From Atopostipes sp963558565 (GTDB lineage: Bacteria; Bacillota; Bacilli; Lactobacillales; Carnobacteriaceae_A), in NCBI GenBank assembly GCA_963558565.1, contig CAUWGX010000006.1, forward strand, positions 62,001-126,000: a DNA stretch of 64,000 bases, read 5' to 3'. Made by a program: the position numbers and the translations under genes. The notes beneath the pieces were generated by a model. That model was given only the letters and a program-made list of their open reading frames with translations. It searched no databases and was not told the origin of the DNA. Below, piece by piece: positions 25,104-34,218 of this stretch. Numbering within the stretch: position 1 is the first letter of the stretch; each line of letters opens with the position of its first letter.

Positions 25104-26060
25104 TTATTTACTTTTTACATATGGACGTCCAAGGGCTTTTGGTGCTTCAGATTTACCAATAAATGCTACTAAAACAACAATGGTTAAGACATATGGTAAG
25201 ATTTGAAGATAAATCGTTGGGATGTCTTGGATCACTGGAATATAATGCCCAACACGAGATAAACTTTGAGCAAAACCAAAGAAAATCGCCGCAAATGTGA
25301 CACCAATTGGATTCCATTTACCAAAAATCATAGCTGCCATCGCCATGAATCCTTGTCCACTAATTACGAGAACACCAAATTCGTTTGAAATTGCTTGGGC
25401 TTGAATCGCCCCGCCCATACCACCTAAGAAGCCTGAAATCAGAACACCTGCATATTTATATAAATAGACATTGATTCCTACTGATTCCGCTGCGACTGGG
25501 TGCTCTCCAACTGCGCGTAATCGTAAACCAAATGGTGTCTTAAATATAACAAACCAACTAAGGATTCCGATAAAAATTCCAATATACCCCAATGGTGTGA
25601 CGTTTGTAAAGAAAATGTCCCCAATGATTGGAATATCTTTTAATAACGGAATAGAAGTAATCCCAAAAGATTCGCTTAGTGGTCCAGTCTGCGCTTTTCC
25701 GTAAAGTACGCGGACAAAAAACACAGATAATCCAGGTGCTAATAAGTTAAGAGCCGTACCAGAAACGATGTGATCCGCTCGTAAATTAATGGTTGCAACC
25801 GCATGAAGCGATGCAAATAATAAACCGATGAAGCCACCAAATAGCATGGCTACCCACGGTGTCATATTGCCAAAAGTATCATAGAAGCCTAAGTTAAATA
25901 CGGCTGATCCGAAAGCTCCCATAACCATAATTCCTTCTAATCCAATATTGACGACACCACTTCGTTCTGAGAATGCTCCTGCGATTGCTGTTAAGATCAA
26001 AGGAGCAGAATACATTAAGGAACTTGTAACTAATAATTGTAATACCCCAATTAAATTCAT
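25104..26060 (-). CDS. Nucleoside ABC transporter permease (NupQ-like)
   Basis: A 318-residue integral membrane protein with about eight helices, of the BPD_transp_2 permease type. It contains the conserved SGVVNIGLEGIMVMGAF segment near residue 33 and the EAA-like loop GLRLRAVGEHPVAAESVGIN at about 177. It forms the channel with the partner permease. Its ATG overlaps the stop of the upstream permease by four bases, indicating coupled translation. With the BMP lipoprotein and the double ATPase it forms a nucleoside importer like B. subtilis NupNOPQ. Last gene of the operon. Confidence 0.9.
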   Translation of the reverse strand: MNLIGVLQLLVTSSLMYSAPLILTAIAGAFSERSGVVNIGLEGIMVMGAFGSAVFNLGFYDTFGNMTPWVAMLFGGFIGLLFASLHAVATINLRADHIVSGTALNLLAPGLSVFFVRVLYGKAQTGPLSESFGITSIPLLKDIPIIGDIFFTNVTPLGYIGIFIGILSWFVIFKTPFGLRLRAVGEHPVAAESVGINVYLYKYAGVLISGFLGGMGGAIQAQAISNEFGVLVISGQGFMAMAAMIFGKWNPIGVTFAAIFFGFAQSLSRVGHYIPVIQDIPTIYLQILPYVLTIVVLVAFIGKSEAPKALGRPYVKSK

Positions 26061-27157
26061 TGATCTACTCCTCCTTCAACCTCTGTGCTTGCTGGACCTT
26101 TTGCTGGGCGGTTGCCAAATTTTTCAAATAACCATTCCACTAAGTAATAAGCTCCAACGAAGAAGACAATCGCTGCGATGACCACTTCCGCCATTTCATT
26201 CGGTACACCGGCGCGTGAGGCCATAAATGGCGCTCCAGTCTGTAGAATCCCGAATAATATTGCTGATAGCACAATACCGATTGGATTTCCTAAACCTAAT
26301 AAAGCCACCGCAATACCATTAAAACCTTCAGCAGGTAAAACACCTAGTACAAAGAGGTTGCCGAAGGTACCTAGGCCGTTAATTGCGCCACCTAAACCAG
26401 CAAGTCCTCCACTGATTAACATGGATAAAATAATATTTTTCTTCGCACTCATTCCTGCATAAGTTGAAGCGTCAGGGTTTAAACCGACTGCTTTAATCTC
26501 AAAACCAGTCGTTGTATATTTCATGAAAACACTATATAAAACAACCACAATAATCGCAATAAAGAACCCGATGTTTAAGCGAGAATAATCTGTTAAGTTC
26601 GTTAGCCACTCCATTGATAGACTCGCATTCTCGCTAACTCTTTCCGTTCGACTACTACTTCCTAATACAAAGTTCGTTAAATAATTCGAAATTTGTAAAA
26701 TGGTATGGTTTAACATGATCGTGACAATAACTTCACTTGTTCCAAAATAAGCTCTCAAAAATCCTGCAATCCCTGCATACAATGCTCCAGCTATTGTTCC
26801 GATGACTAATGATAATGGCACCAAAGCAATCCTTGGTAAATCAGGGAATTGTAAAGCAAAAGCAATGGTACTTAACCAACCAATTAAAAATTGGCCTGAA
26901 AGACCGATATTAAAGAATCCTGCTTTATTCGCTATGTCAAAAGCCAAACCGGTAAATATCAGTAAAGTTCCTTGAGTTAAAGCTTCTCCAATAGAATATG
27001 GATTCGCAAAAACCCCTAATATCATTTCGGAATAAGCTTGGACTGGATTGTATCCAAAAATCAGCATAATAATTGCACCGACTAAAAATCCAAATAACAC
27101 AGCTAAAATCGGAACCGATAATTTTTTCAGCCAACTATCCGTTTTTACTTCAATCAC
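26057..27157 (-). CDS. Nucleoside ABC transporter permease (NupP-like)
   Basis: A 366-residue permease with about ten helices, the longer member of the pair. It shows the GFFNIGLSGQFLIG block at about residue 80 and the cytoplasmic coupling loop GFEIKAVGLNPDASTYAGMS at about 218. GTG is the start, with GAGGAG ten bases upstream, and the start lies inside the end of the ATPase gene (8-base overlap). It pairs with the NupQ-like permease in the membrane. Confidence 0.9.
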   Translation of the reverse strand: MIEVKTDSWLKKLSVPILAVLFGFLVGAIIMLIFGYNPVQAYSEMILGVFANPYSIGEALTQGTLLIFTGLAFDIANKAGFFNIGLSGQFLIGWLSTIAFALQFPDLPRIALVPLSLVIGTIAGALYAGIAGFLRAYFGTSEVIVTIMLNHTILQISNYLTNFVLGSSSRTERVSENASLSMEWLTNLTDYSRLNIGFFIAIIVVVLYSVFMKYTTTGFEIKAVGLNPDASTYAGMSAKKNIILSMLISGGLAGLGGAINGLGTFGNLFVLGVLPAEGFNGIAVALLGLGNPIGIVLSAILFGILQTGAPFMASRAGVPNEMAEVVIAAIVFFVGAYYLVEWLFEKFGNRPAKGPASTEVEGGVDQ

Positions 27158-28712
27158 CTACGCTCAACTCCTCTTTATGCTCTTCTTCAATTTTTTCTCG
27201 AGAAACACCAGCCATCAATAGACCTAGTTCCGTTTCTGATGTATTGTTCGCCTCCACAATATCGATAATTTTTCCATCATACATGACGGCGATACGGTCA
27301 GAAACATCCATAATTTCGTCTAATTCGAAACTCATTAGTAAGACAGCTTTACCGTTATCTCGTTGTTCAATTAAGCGCTTATGGATAAATTCAATGGCAC
27401 CGACGTCTAATCCACGAGTTGGCTGAGCAGCAATCAATAAATCTGGGTTTCGCTCCACTTCTCGAGCAATAATTGCTTTTTGTTGGTTACCTCCAGATAG
27501 TGAGCTAGCGGGTTCTTTTTCAGATTGCGTACGCACATCGTATTCTTCAATCAAACGAATCGCATGTTTTTCAATTTCTTTATGTTGAAGAATCCCATTT
27601 TCGCTTAATGGGGGTTTATAATAAGTTTGAAGAGCCATATTATCTTCTAGCGACATATCTAAAATCAAGCCATGTCGTTGTCGATCTTCTGGAATATGAG
27701 CCAGCCCTGTCTCTGTAATATAACGTGGTGGTTTATTTGAGATGTCAACATTGTCTAAATGGATACTACCCGATTGAGACGGCATTAGACCTGTGATTGC
27801 TCGAATAAGTTCAGATTGTCCATTTCCATCCACTCCAGCAATGCCTAAAATCTCACCTTTACGAACTTCAAAACTCAGACCATCGACTGCATTCAGTCCT
27901 CGTGCATCTTCGACGACTAAATCATTTACAGCTAAAGTAACTTCTTCAGGATGAGCAGGACCTTTATCGACTGAGAAGCTTACTGCTCGTCCGACCATCA
28001 TGTCTGCTAATTCTTGCTGGGAAGTTTCTTTAACATCAACAGTTCCAATTCCTTGTCCTCGTCGAATCACTGTACATTGATCGGCCACTTGTTTGATTTC
28101 ATCTAATTTATGAGTAATTAAAATAATTGCTTTTCCTTCATCGGCTAATGAACGAATAACGCGCATTAGATCATCAATCTCTTGTGGTGTAAGGACGGCC
28201 GTTGGTTCATCTAAAATAAGGATATCCGTTCCTTTATATAAAACCTTTAGAATCTCAGCTCTTTGTTGTTGTCCAACAGAAATATCTTCCACTTTTGCAT
28301 AGGGATCAACTCTCAACCCATAACGGTCCGATAATTCTAAAATTTTATTCGCCGTTGTTTCTTCGTCAATGAAACCTGCATTATGCTCTTCATTTCCAAG
28401 CATAATATTTTCAGCCACTGTAAACTTATCGATTAACATAAAGTGCTGGTGAACCATCCCAATCCCTAGCTCATCCGCTTTATCAGGAGAATCGATCTGC
28501 ACAGGTTCCCCCTTGATTTTTATTTCACCTTCTGTAGGCTCTAGTAATCCTGTCAGTACATTCATTAGCGTTGATTTTCCAGCACCATTTTCACCTAACA
28601 ATGCATGGATTTCGCCCCTCCGTACTTCAAGGTTAATATCATCATTTGCTTTAAAGTCGCCAAATTGCTTCACAATATGCTGCATTTCAACGACAACCTC
28701 AGATGTGGTCAA
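27150..28712 (-). CDS. Nucleoside ABC transporter ATPase (NupO-like, double NBD)
   Basis: A 520-residue ATPase with two tandem nucleotide-binding domains, as in the RbsA/NupO type. The first half has GENGAGKST, the signature SVGQQQRAEILK and Walker B ILILDEPTAVL. The second half has the degenerate Walker A GVDGNGQSEL, LSGGNQQKAI and LLIAAQPTRGLD, where Walker B lacks the usual Glu; this is normal in the family's second domain. It powers nucleoside uptake. Start is TTG, with AAGGAGG upstream. A stem-loop separates it from the lipoprotein gene. Confidence 0.94.
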   Translation of the reverse strand: MTTSEVVVEMQHIVKQFGDFKANDDINLEVRRGEIHALLGENGAGKSTLMNVLTGLLEPTEGEIKIKGEPVQIDSPDKADELGIGMVHQHFMLIDKFTVAENIMLGNEEHNAGFIDEETTANKILELSDRYGLRVDPYAKVEDISVGQQQRAEILKVLYKGTDILILDEPTAVLTPQEIDDLMRVIRSLADEGKAIILITHKLDEIKQVADQCTVIRRGQGIGTVDVKETSQQELADMMVGRAVSFSVDKGPAHPEEVTLAVNDLVVEDARGLNAVDGLSFEVRKGEILGIAGVDGNGQSELIRAITGLMPSQSGSIHLDNVDISNKPPRYITETGLAHIPEDRQRHGLILDMSLEDNMALQTYYKPPLSENGILQHKEIEKHAIRLIEEYDVRTQSEKEPASSLSGGNQQKAIIAREVERNPDLLIAAQPTRGLDVGAIEFIHKRLIEQRDNGKAVLLMSFELDEIMDVSDRIAVMYDGKIIDIVEANNTSETELGLLMAGVSREKIEEEHKEELSVGD

Positions 28713-28816
28713 ATGAATTCCTCCTTATTATAAAACATTCTTCAATAAAAGAATATATAGTAAAGTAATTATCAGGAACAATATCGAGAATTGCAAGGTA
28801 AAATTACTTTTTTTGT

Positions 28817-28849
28817 TAAAAAAACGCTAGTCACTTATGACTAGCGTTT
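28817..28849 (-). terminator. Attenuating terminator between bmpA and the transporter genes
   Basis: Perfect 12-bp arms (28822-28833 and 28838-28849) around CTTA, followed on the minus strand by a T-run. Placed after the lipoprotein gene, it should let only part of transcription continue. This explains how the binding protein can be made in excess over the membrane parts (inference from known transporter operons). Confidence 0.88.
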
Positions 28850-28872
28850 AAGTAATAAAAGAGAATGGATTA

Positions 28873-29949
28873 TTACTCTGCGTCCTCAACTTCTGTATAA
28901 GTGAATTCTTGCACTTCAATTTCGCCATCAGCGATTTGTTGACGCGCTTCTTCAATTAATTCCCAATCTTCATCCGCAATATTTCCGTCGGATACAAAGT
29001 CGATCCCTTCTTCTGCTAATCCATAGGCGATAACTTCTCCACCTTGGAAGTTTCCTTCCATTGCAGCATCCGCAGATTGTGAAACAGCTGTTCCAACATT
29101 CTTAATCGTAGAACCTAAAGTTAAGTTTCCTCCATCATAGTTTCCTTCAGCTGACTGGTCACGGTCGACTCCGATGACCCATAGATCGGTGTCTGATCCA
29201 GCTTCCATACGGTTACGTGCTTCCTGGAACACACCATTACCAACTGCTCCAGCTGCGTGGAAAATTATATCTGCTCCGTTTGAATACATAGCAGACGCTG
29301 TTTGTTGTCCAACTCCTGCATCTCCAAAACTATCTGCATATTGAATGTCAACTTCAATCTCTGGATCAACGTACTCAACACCTTCTACAAATCCAGTTTG
29401 GAAACGGTCAATGACTGCTCCACGGATACCTCCGATAAAACCGACTTTATCTGTTTCCGTTGTTAAAGCAGCTGCCATCCCCGCTAGGAATGAGTTCTCA
29501 TGGTCACGGAAAGTTAACGACACAACATTCGGTAAATCAACGACCTCGTCAACAATTCCATACCAACGATCTGGATTTTGTTCTGCAATCGTTGTAATTG
29601 GGTCTAAGTGTAGGAAACCAATTCCATAAATAACATCAAAACCGTCTTGTGTCGCTGCATTCAAGTTCGGTATATATTGATCTTCAGCTTCAGATTGATA
29701 ATAAGCGACACTATCATCGCTAAAATTATGCCCTTCAGCCCATTCTTGCATACCTTCCCAAGCAGACTGGTTAAATGAACGGTCATCAACCCCACCCGTA
29801 TCTGTAACCATTGCAATTGAAAAGTCCGAGCCCTCTTCTCCGTCTGTCCCTGTTCCTTCGTCTGTCCCTTCTTCCGATCCACCATTACCACATGCTGCGA
29901 GTGCTAAAGCAGAAGCTCCAAAAATTGTCAGCTTTTTCCAGTTTGGCAT
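28873..29949 (-). CDS. BMP family nucleoside-binding lipoprotein
   Basis: About 358 residues. The signal peptide ends at LAAC, the lipidated Cys, followed by a Gly/Glu linker. The mature part is a PnrA/NupN-type periplasmic-binding fold: AMVTDTGGVDDRSFNQSAWEG near the N-terminus, GIGFLHLDP, and GVDRDQSAEG in the second lobe. These residues surround the nucleoside base and ribose. It captures purine and pyrimidine nucleosides at the cell surface for the NupOPQ-like ABC transporter. GGAGGAG is eight bases from the ATG at 29949; an ATG at 29955 is too close to it. Confidence 0.93.
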   Translation of the reverse strand: MPNWKKLTIFGASALALAACGNGGSEEGTDEGTGTDGEEGSDFSIAMVTDTGGVDDRSFNQSAWEGMQEWAEGHNFSDDSVAYYQSEAEDQYIPNLNAATQDGFDVIYGIGFLHLDPITTIAEQNPDRWYGIVDEVVDLPNVVSLTFRDHENSFLAGMAAALTTETDKVGFIGGIRGAVIDRFQTGFVEGVEYVDPEIEVDIQYADSFGDAGVGQQTASAMYSNGADIIFHAAGAVGNGVFQEARNRMEAGSDTDLWVIGVDRDQSAEGNYDGGNLTLGSTIKNVGTAVSQSADAAMEGNFQGGEVIAYGLAEEGIDFVSDGNIADEDWELIEEARQQIADGEIEVQEFTYTEVEDAE

Positions 29950-29977
29950 TATCATTTCTCCTCCGTTTTACATAGCA

Positions 29978-30103
29978 AGCTATGTAATTTTTATGTAATG
30001 CTTATTTCATGTCCATCATATCATTATTGCATAAAAAAAGAAAGGAAAATTAAACATTTTGAAATCGCTATTATACGTTAAGTAATTAATGAAACCGTTG
30101 TAA
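29978..30103 (-). promoter_or_regulatory. Leader hairpin and cre-like site upstream of the BMP operon
   Basis: TTACATAGC and GCTATGTAA (29978-29986, 29989-29997) form a perfect 9-bp palindrome directly before the ribosome-binding site. It could be an operator or a 5'-UTR hairpin. Farther upstream, 30090-30103 (TGAAACCGTTGTAA) matches the cre consensus except for one base, which suggests weak CcpA control (inference). Confidence 0.45.
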
Positions 30104-30150
30104 ATCCGAACGAAATATTTCTATAGCTTTTCTATATTCTATGCAGACGA

Positions 30151-30186
30151 ATAAAAGCCATAAAACCTTAATAAGATTTTATGGCT
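30151..30186 (-). terminator. Terminator after ftsK
   Basis: AGCCATAAAA and TTTTATGGCT (30156-30165, 30177-30186) form a 10-bp stem ending eight bases from the stop codon; a moderate T-rich tail follows on the minus strand. Confidence 0.7.
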
Positions 30187-30193
30187 CATCTGG

Positions 30194-32542
30194 TTAATCA
30201 AATGTTGTTTCATTTTCTAAATTCAAGTCATTTTCTTCTTCCGGCGGAGAAACGAGTACATCTCGAGGTTTCGATCCTTCTTGTGGGCTAACAATACCAT
30301 TTGCTTCTAAATCATCCATAATATTTGCTGCTCGGTTATAACCAATCCGTAATCTTCGCTGCAAGAGAGAAATACTGGCAGTATCTAATTCTCTGACAAT
30401 TTCAAAAGCTTCTTCGTATAGTTCATCACTGCCTCCACCATCGCCGGCTTTTGGCTCTTCTGTTGGAATCATTTCTTCTACATAATTAGGATCTTGTTGG
30501 TTACGAACAAATTCTGTAATCGCTTGTACTTCAGAATCTGTAATAAATGCGCCTTGGACTCGTCGTGTTTGGTTTGCACCCATCGGTAGGAATAACATAT
30601 CCCCTCGACCGAGTAGCTTCTCAGCACCATTTGCATCTAAAATAGTTCGTGAGTCTGTCCCACTGGAAGTCGCAAAAGCAATTCGCGAAGGCACATTGGC
30701 TTTAATTAAACCAGTAATAACGTCCACACTTGGTCTTTGAGTTGCCAGAATCATATGAATTCCCGCAGCACGAGCCATTTGTGCTAGACGAATAATGGAA
30801 TCTTCTACTTCTTTCGCTGCCACCATCATCAAGTCTGCTAACTCATCTACAATCACGACAATATAAGGAAGTTTTGAAGGAACATCTTCTTCTCCTGCTT
30901 CTTTCATCTTTTGTAAATGTTCATTATAAGATTCAACGTTCCGCGTGCCACTCATGGCAAACAACTCATAACGTTTTTCCATTTCTTCCACGACATTTTG
31001 TAGCGCCCGTGCTGCTTTTTTAGGTTTTGTAACAACGGGAGTTAACAGATGAGGAATGCCGTCATACACATTTAACTCAACCATTTTCGGGTCGATCAAC
31101 ATCATCTTGACTTCATGAGGTTTTGTACGCATTAACAAACTAGAAATGATCACGTTAATCCCTACTGACTTACCCGATCCTGTTGCACCAGCAATAAGCA
31201 AGTGCGGCATTTTTGATAAATCAGCGGTTGTGACATTTCCACCAATATCTTTTCCTAAAGGAACCTCTAATGGATGATCACTGTTTGTCTGTTCAAGTTC
31301 TTTCATTACTTCATTAAAGTAGACCGCTGTAATTTCTGAGTTTGGAACTTCAATTCCGATGAGTGCTTTTCCAGGGATCGGCGCTTCCATTCGGATATCT
31401 TTAGCCGCAAGGGCTAAAGCAATATCATCGGCTAAGTTCACAATTCGACTAACCTTCACACCTGTTGCCGGTTCAATTTCGAATTTTGTCACGGCTGGCC
31501 CTAAGTTCGCTTTGACTACTTTTGCGTTGACGCCAAAGCTTTCAAAGGTATCTTCTAGTTTTTTAATATTCTCTTCAATAATTGAATATTCATTGGTTTG
31601 ATCCGGCGCTTCATTCTTATTTAATAGAGACAATGGGGGCAATTTATAATCTTCATTTTCATCATCAGAAACAAAATTAATTGACAATTCTTCACCATCG
31701 TCAACTTCTTCTGTTGCTCCTTCCTTCGCTTCCTGTTTTTCTGCTTCTTCGGGGGACTCCATACCTTCAATAGGAAGAGACGTTTGCTTCATCCCCTCAA
31801 TAGGAACGGGTTCTCTTCGTTTTCTTGGCGGTGTCTCTTCATTTTCTTCTTCTTGTTTAGAAGCTTTCTGGTCCGCTGATTTTTCTTTAGCTGTTTTCTT
31901 TTTATTTTTAGAATCCAGTTGAATATTTTGCTGGAAAGTGGCTTTGATTTTACTAAATATATTTTTCACCCAATTGAAGAATATCCCGACGATCTTTTTT
32001 AATTCAGTAAATAAAGCATTGTATGAGAAATTCCCAATACTCATAATGCCGATAAATACTAATAGTGCGATTGAAAAATAAGTGCCGACATTTGCAAATA
32101 AAAAGTAACTAACGGCATATAACAAAGCACCAATCATTCCGCCTCCGATGGATTGGGTCGCTATTCCTGCACTAAATAAACTTGGAAGTCTTCGCCAAGT
32201 AGCAGAAATAATGTTAACATCTGCTTCCATAATAGGCTCAAACAAGCGTAAATGTAGCCATACAAGTAATGCAATGTATAGCAATAAACTACCAATAAAA
32301 CGATGAGTACTGAACTTTGGATTCTCTCCATAAAATATATAATGGATGCCCAGTAAGATACCTAAAGCTGAGAAAAGCTGATAAGTTTCTCCTACAAAAA
32401 AACGGATAATATTTGCGAAAAAGTAGCCCACAAAACCAAACTCTCCAATGGCCAGGATACTTATAAAAATTAAAATAATACCAAATAATTCAATGGAGTA
32501 GCCCTTTTTCTTCTTGCGTCCACGCTTTCTTCTTTTACTCAT
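30194..32542 (-). CDS. ftsK: DNA translocase FtsK/SpoIIIE
   Basis: A 782-residue membrane-anchored motor. Four to five N-terminal helices (about 20-175) are followed by a charged Lys/Glu linker (about 205-300), then the alpha/beta motor domain with Walker A GATGSGKSVGIN (about 452) and Walker B IVVIVDELADLM (about 565). The C-terminal winged-helix gamma domain (SISLLQRRLRIGYNRAANIMDDLE) recognises polar DNA motifs. It pumps chromosome ends across the closing septum. The length is typical for SftA/SpoIIIE-type proteins of Bacilli. A clear terminator follows. Confidence 0.95.
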   Translation of the reverse strand: MSKRRKRGRKKKKGYSIELFGIILIFISILAIGEFGFVGYFFANIIRFFVGETYQLFSALGILLGIHYIFYGENPKFSTHRFIGSLLLYIALLVWLHLRLFEPIMEADVNIISATWRRLPSLFSAGIATQSIGGGMIGALLYAVSYFLFANVGTYFSIALLVFIGIMSIGNFSYNALFTELKKIVGIFFNWVKNIFSKIKATFQQNIQLDSKNKKKTAKEKSADQKASKQEEENEETPPRKRREPVPIEGMKQTSLPIEGMESPEEAEKQEAKEGATEEVDDGEELSINFVSDDENEDYKLPPLSLLNKNEAPDQTNEYSIIEENIKKLEDTFESFGVNAKVVKANLGPAVTKFEIEPATGVKVSRIVNLADDIALALAAKDIRMEAPIPGKALIGIEVPNSEITAVYFNEVMKELEQTNSDHPLEVPLGKDIGGNVTTADLSKMPHLLIAGATGSGKSVGINVIISSLLMRTKPHEVKMMLIDPKMVELNVYDGIPHLLTPVVTKPKKAARALQNVVEEMEKRYELFAMSGTRNVESYNEHLQKMKEAGEEDVPSKLPYIVVIVDELADLMMVAAKEVEDSIIRLAQMARAAGIHMILATQRPSVDVITGLIKANVPSRIAFATSSGTDSRTILDANGAEKLLGRGDMLFLPMGANQTRRVQGAFITDSEVQAITEFVRNQQDPNYVEEMIPTEEPKAGDGGGSDELYEEAFEIVRELDTASISLLQRRLRIGYNRAANIMDDLEANGIVSPQEGSKPRDVLVSPPEEENDLNLENETTFD

Positions 32543-32704
32543 ACTAATCTCCTTACTCTCTTTAAAACTGCGTCTTCATTATATCATGAATATTTACAGT
32601 ATTTTAGGGAAAAAAACAAAAGTTCCCATTCAACCTTTAGCAACTCTTTTTTAACCTCTAAATAAACCAAATAACACCACTTTCTCTAATCTAACATCTA
32701 TTTA

Positions 32705-32734
32705 TTGACCTTAAAAGAAGATACCAGTTAAAAT
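32705..32734 (+). promoter_or_regulatory. Promoter of the acylphosphatase gene
   Basis: TTGACC (32705-32710) and TAAAAT (32729-32734) with an 18-bp spacer, 32 bases before the start codon. Confidence 0.65.
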
Positions 32735-32765
32735 AGGACTAAATAATGAAAAAGGAGTAATCATA

Positions 32766-33137
32766 ATGAGCTCTATTTTTGACAGTTTTTTTAATAAAGA
32801 TAAAGAAAATAGAAAATCTGGAAAAGTTGAATATAAAAATAATCCACCTGAAAATGAAAGCCCCTTAAAAATAAAAGCCCAAGTTTATGGACAAGTACAA
32901 GGCGTCGGCTTTCGTTTTACAACGACTGAACTAGCCAAGCGTTTAAATGTGAATGGTATTGTCCGCAATGAGAATGATGGTTCAGTCTATATCGAAGCGC
33001 TTGGAGATAGCGAATCGATTAATGAATTTATTGAAGAATTAGCAAAAGGACCTTCGCCCAGCGCCCAAGTAGATCGTGTAGAAATCGAATACGATTCGTC
33101 GATTACTGATTATAATGGATTTGGCGAACGACATTGA
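32766..33137 (+). CDS. Acylphosphatase with N-terminal extension
   Basis: A 123-residue protein. Residues 35-123 form a complete acylphosphatase domain: QVYGQVQGVGFRFTT supplies the phosphate-binding Arg and IVRNENDGSVYIEA the catalytic Asn. It hydrolyses acyl phosphates. An N-terminal extension of about 33 charged residues (FFNKDKENRKSGKVEYKN) is not part of the usual 90-residue enzyme. It is preceded by a good AAAGGAG site, so it seems real. It lies upstream of yidC in the same direction with a 64-base gap, a pairing seen in lactobacilli. Confidence 0.92.
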   Translation: MSSIFDSFFNKDKENRKSGKVEYKNNPPENESPLKIKAQVYGQVQGVGFRFTTTELAKRLNVNGIVRNENDGSVYIEALGDSESINEFIEELAKGPSPSAQVDRVEIEYDSSITDYNGFGERH

Positions 33138-33201
33138 AATAAATACGCTCTTCATGTATCATTATCATGTTAAGAATAGATTTTAGATAGGAATGAATAA
33201 T

Positions 33202-34170
33202 GTGAAGAGTCGTAAATTAAACACGAGAGTTAAAAAGTTTTTATTAACTGGAGGTTTATTGAGTACAGTCCTTTTCTTGTCAGGTTGTATGCGATTTGAT
33301 CAAGAAACAGGGGCTCCTCAAGGTTTTTTATCAGAGATTATTTATGATTTCTTGATTTTACCGTTAGGACAACTTTTAGATCTTTTTGCTGATTTTCTTG
33401 GGAATTACGGAGTAGCGATTATTGTCTTTACCATCTTATTCCGTTTGGTTTTACTCCCATTTACTTTAAAACAGCAAAAAGGGATGATTGAATCTCAAGT
33501 TAAAATGCAAGGGATCCAACCAGTAACCCAAGAAATTCAAGAAGAGATCAAAGCAACAGACGATCCAGAAGAACAACAAGCTTTACAAATGGAGTTAATG
33601 CAAGTTTATCGTGAAAATAATGTAAGTCTTACAGGACAACTTACCGGTTGTTTGCCTCTGCTCTTACAAATGCCGATCTTTGTGGCGATGTTGCAAGTAT
33701 TACGTCGTTCAGAAGCGATCGCTAACTCAACTTTCTTAGGCATTCATCTTGGAGAAACAAGTATTATCCTTGTTGCGGTTACAGGACTTATTTACTTCAT
33801 ACAATCACGTATGATGATTGCAAATATGCCGGAAGAACAACAAAAATCAGCCGGAATGACGATGTATATTACACCGATTATGATGATTATGATCAGTATT
33901 TCTAGCCCAGCTGGTGTGGCGCTTTACTGGATGGTTTCGGGAGTATTTACGTTAATTCAGCAGTTCTTTAATCAGCACTACTATAAGCCAAGAATTGAAG
34001 CTCGAGTAAAAGCTGAGATGGGCGATGTCAAAACAGTGCAACGGAAAAGAAAATCAAAACCAAAAAATATTTCTGCCGAAGAAACGGATTCACAACAAAA
34101 TAAAAATCGAAACCGAAATCGAAATGCGAATCGAAACGCAGGCAAACAACAAAGAAATAGAAAAGAATAA
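33202..34170 (+). CDS. yidC: Membrane protein insertase YidC/OxaA
   Basis: About 322 residues. A lipoprotein signal ends at LSGC, typical of Gram-positive YidC1/SpoIIIJ. Five membrane segments follow, with the insertase core GVAIIVFTILFRLVLLPF and its conserved positive Arg in the groove. LTGCLPLLLQMPIFVAMLQVL follows, and a strongly basic Asn/Arg/Lys tail ends the protein and contacts the ribosome. It inserts proteins with or without SecYEG. AGGA directly abuts the ATG at 33193, so the GTG at 33202 is the likelier start. A bidirectional terminator follows. Confidence 0.94.
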   Translation: MKSRKLNTRVKKFLLTGGLLSTVLFLSGCMRFDQETGAPQGFLSEIIYDFLILPLGQLLDLFADFLGNYGVAIIVFTILFRLVLLPFTLKQQKGMIESQVKMQGIQPVTQEIQEEIKATDDPEEQQALQMELMQVYRENNVSLTGQLTGCLPLLLQMPIFVAMLQVLRRSEAIANSTFLGIHLGETSIILVAVTGLIYFIQSRMMIANMPEEQQKSAGMTMYITPIMMIMISISSPAGVALYWMVSGVFTLIQQFFNQHYYKPRIEARVKAEMGDVKTVQRKRKSKPKNISAEETDSQQNKNRNRNRNANRNAGKQQRNRKE

Positions 34171-34177
34171 CTTAAAT

Positions 34178-34217
34178 AAAAATGAGGTTAGGATTTAATC
34201 CTAACCTCATTTTTTTA
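34178..34217. terminator. Bidirectional terminator between yidC and the histidine kinase gene
   Basis: Perfect 14-bp arms (34180-34193, 34199-34212) around TTTAA with A- and T-runs outside. Confidence 0.93.
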
Positions 34218-34218
34218 T

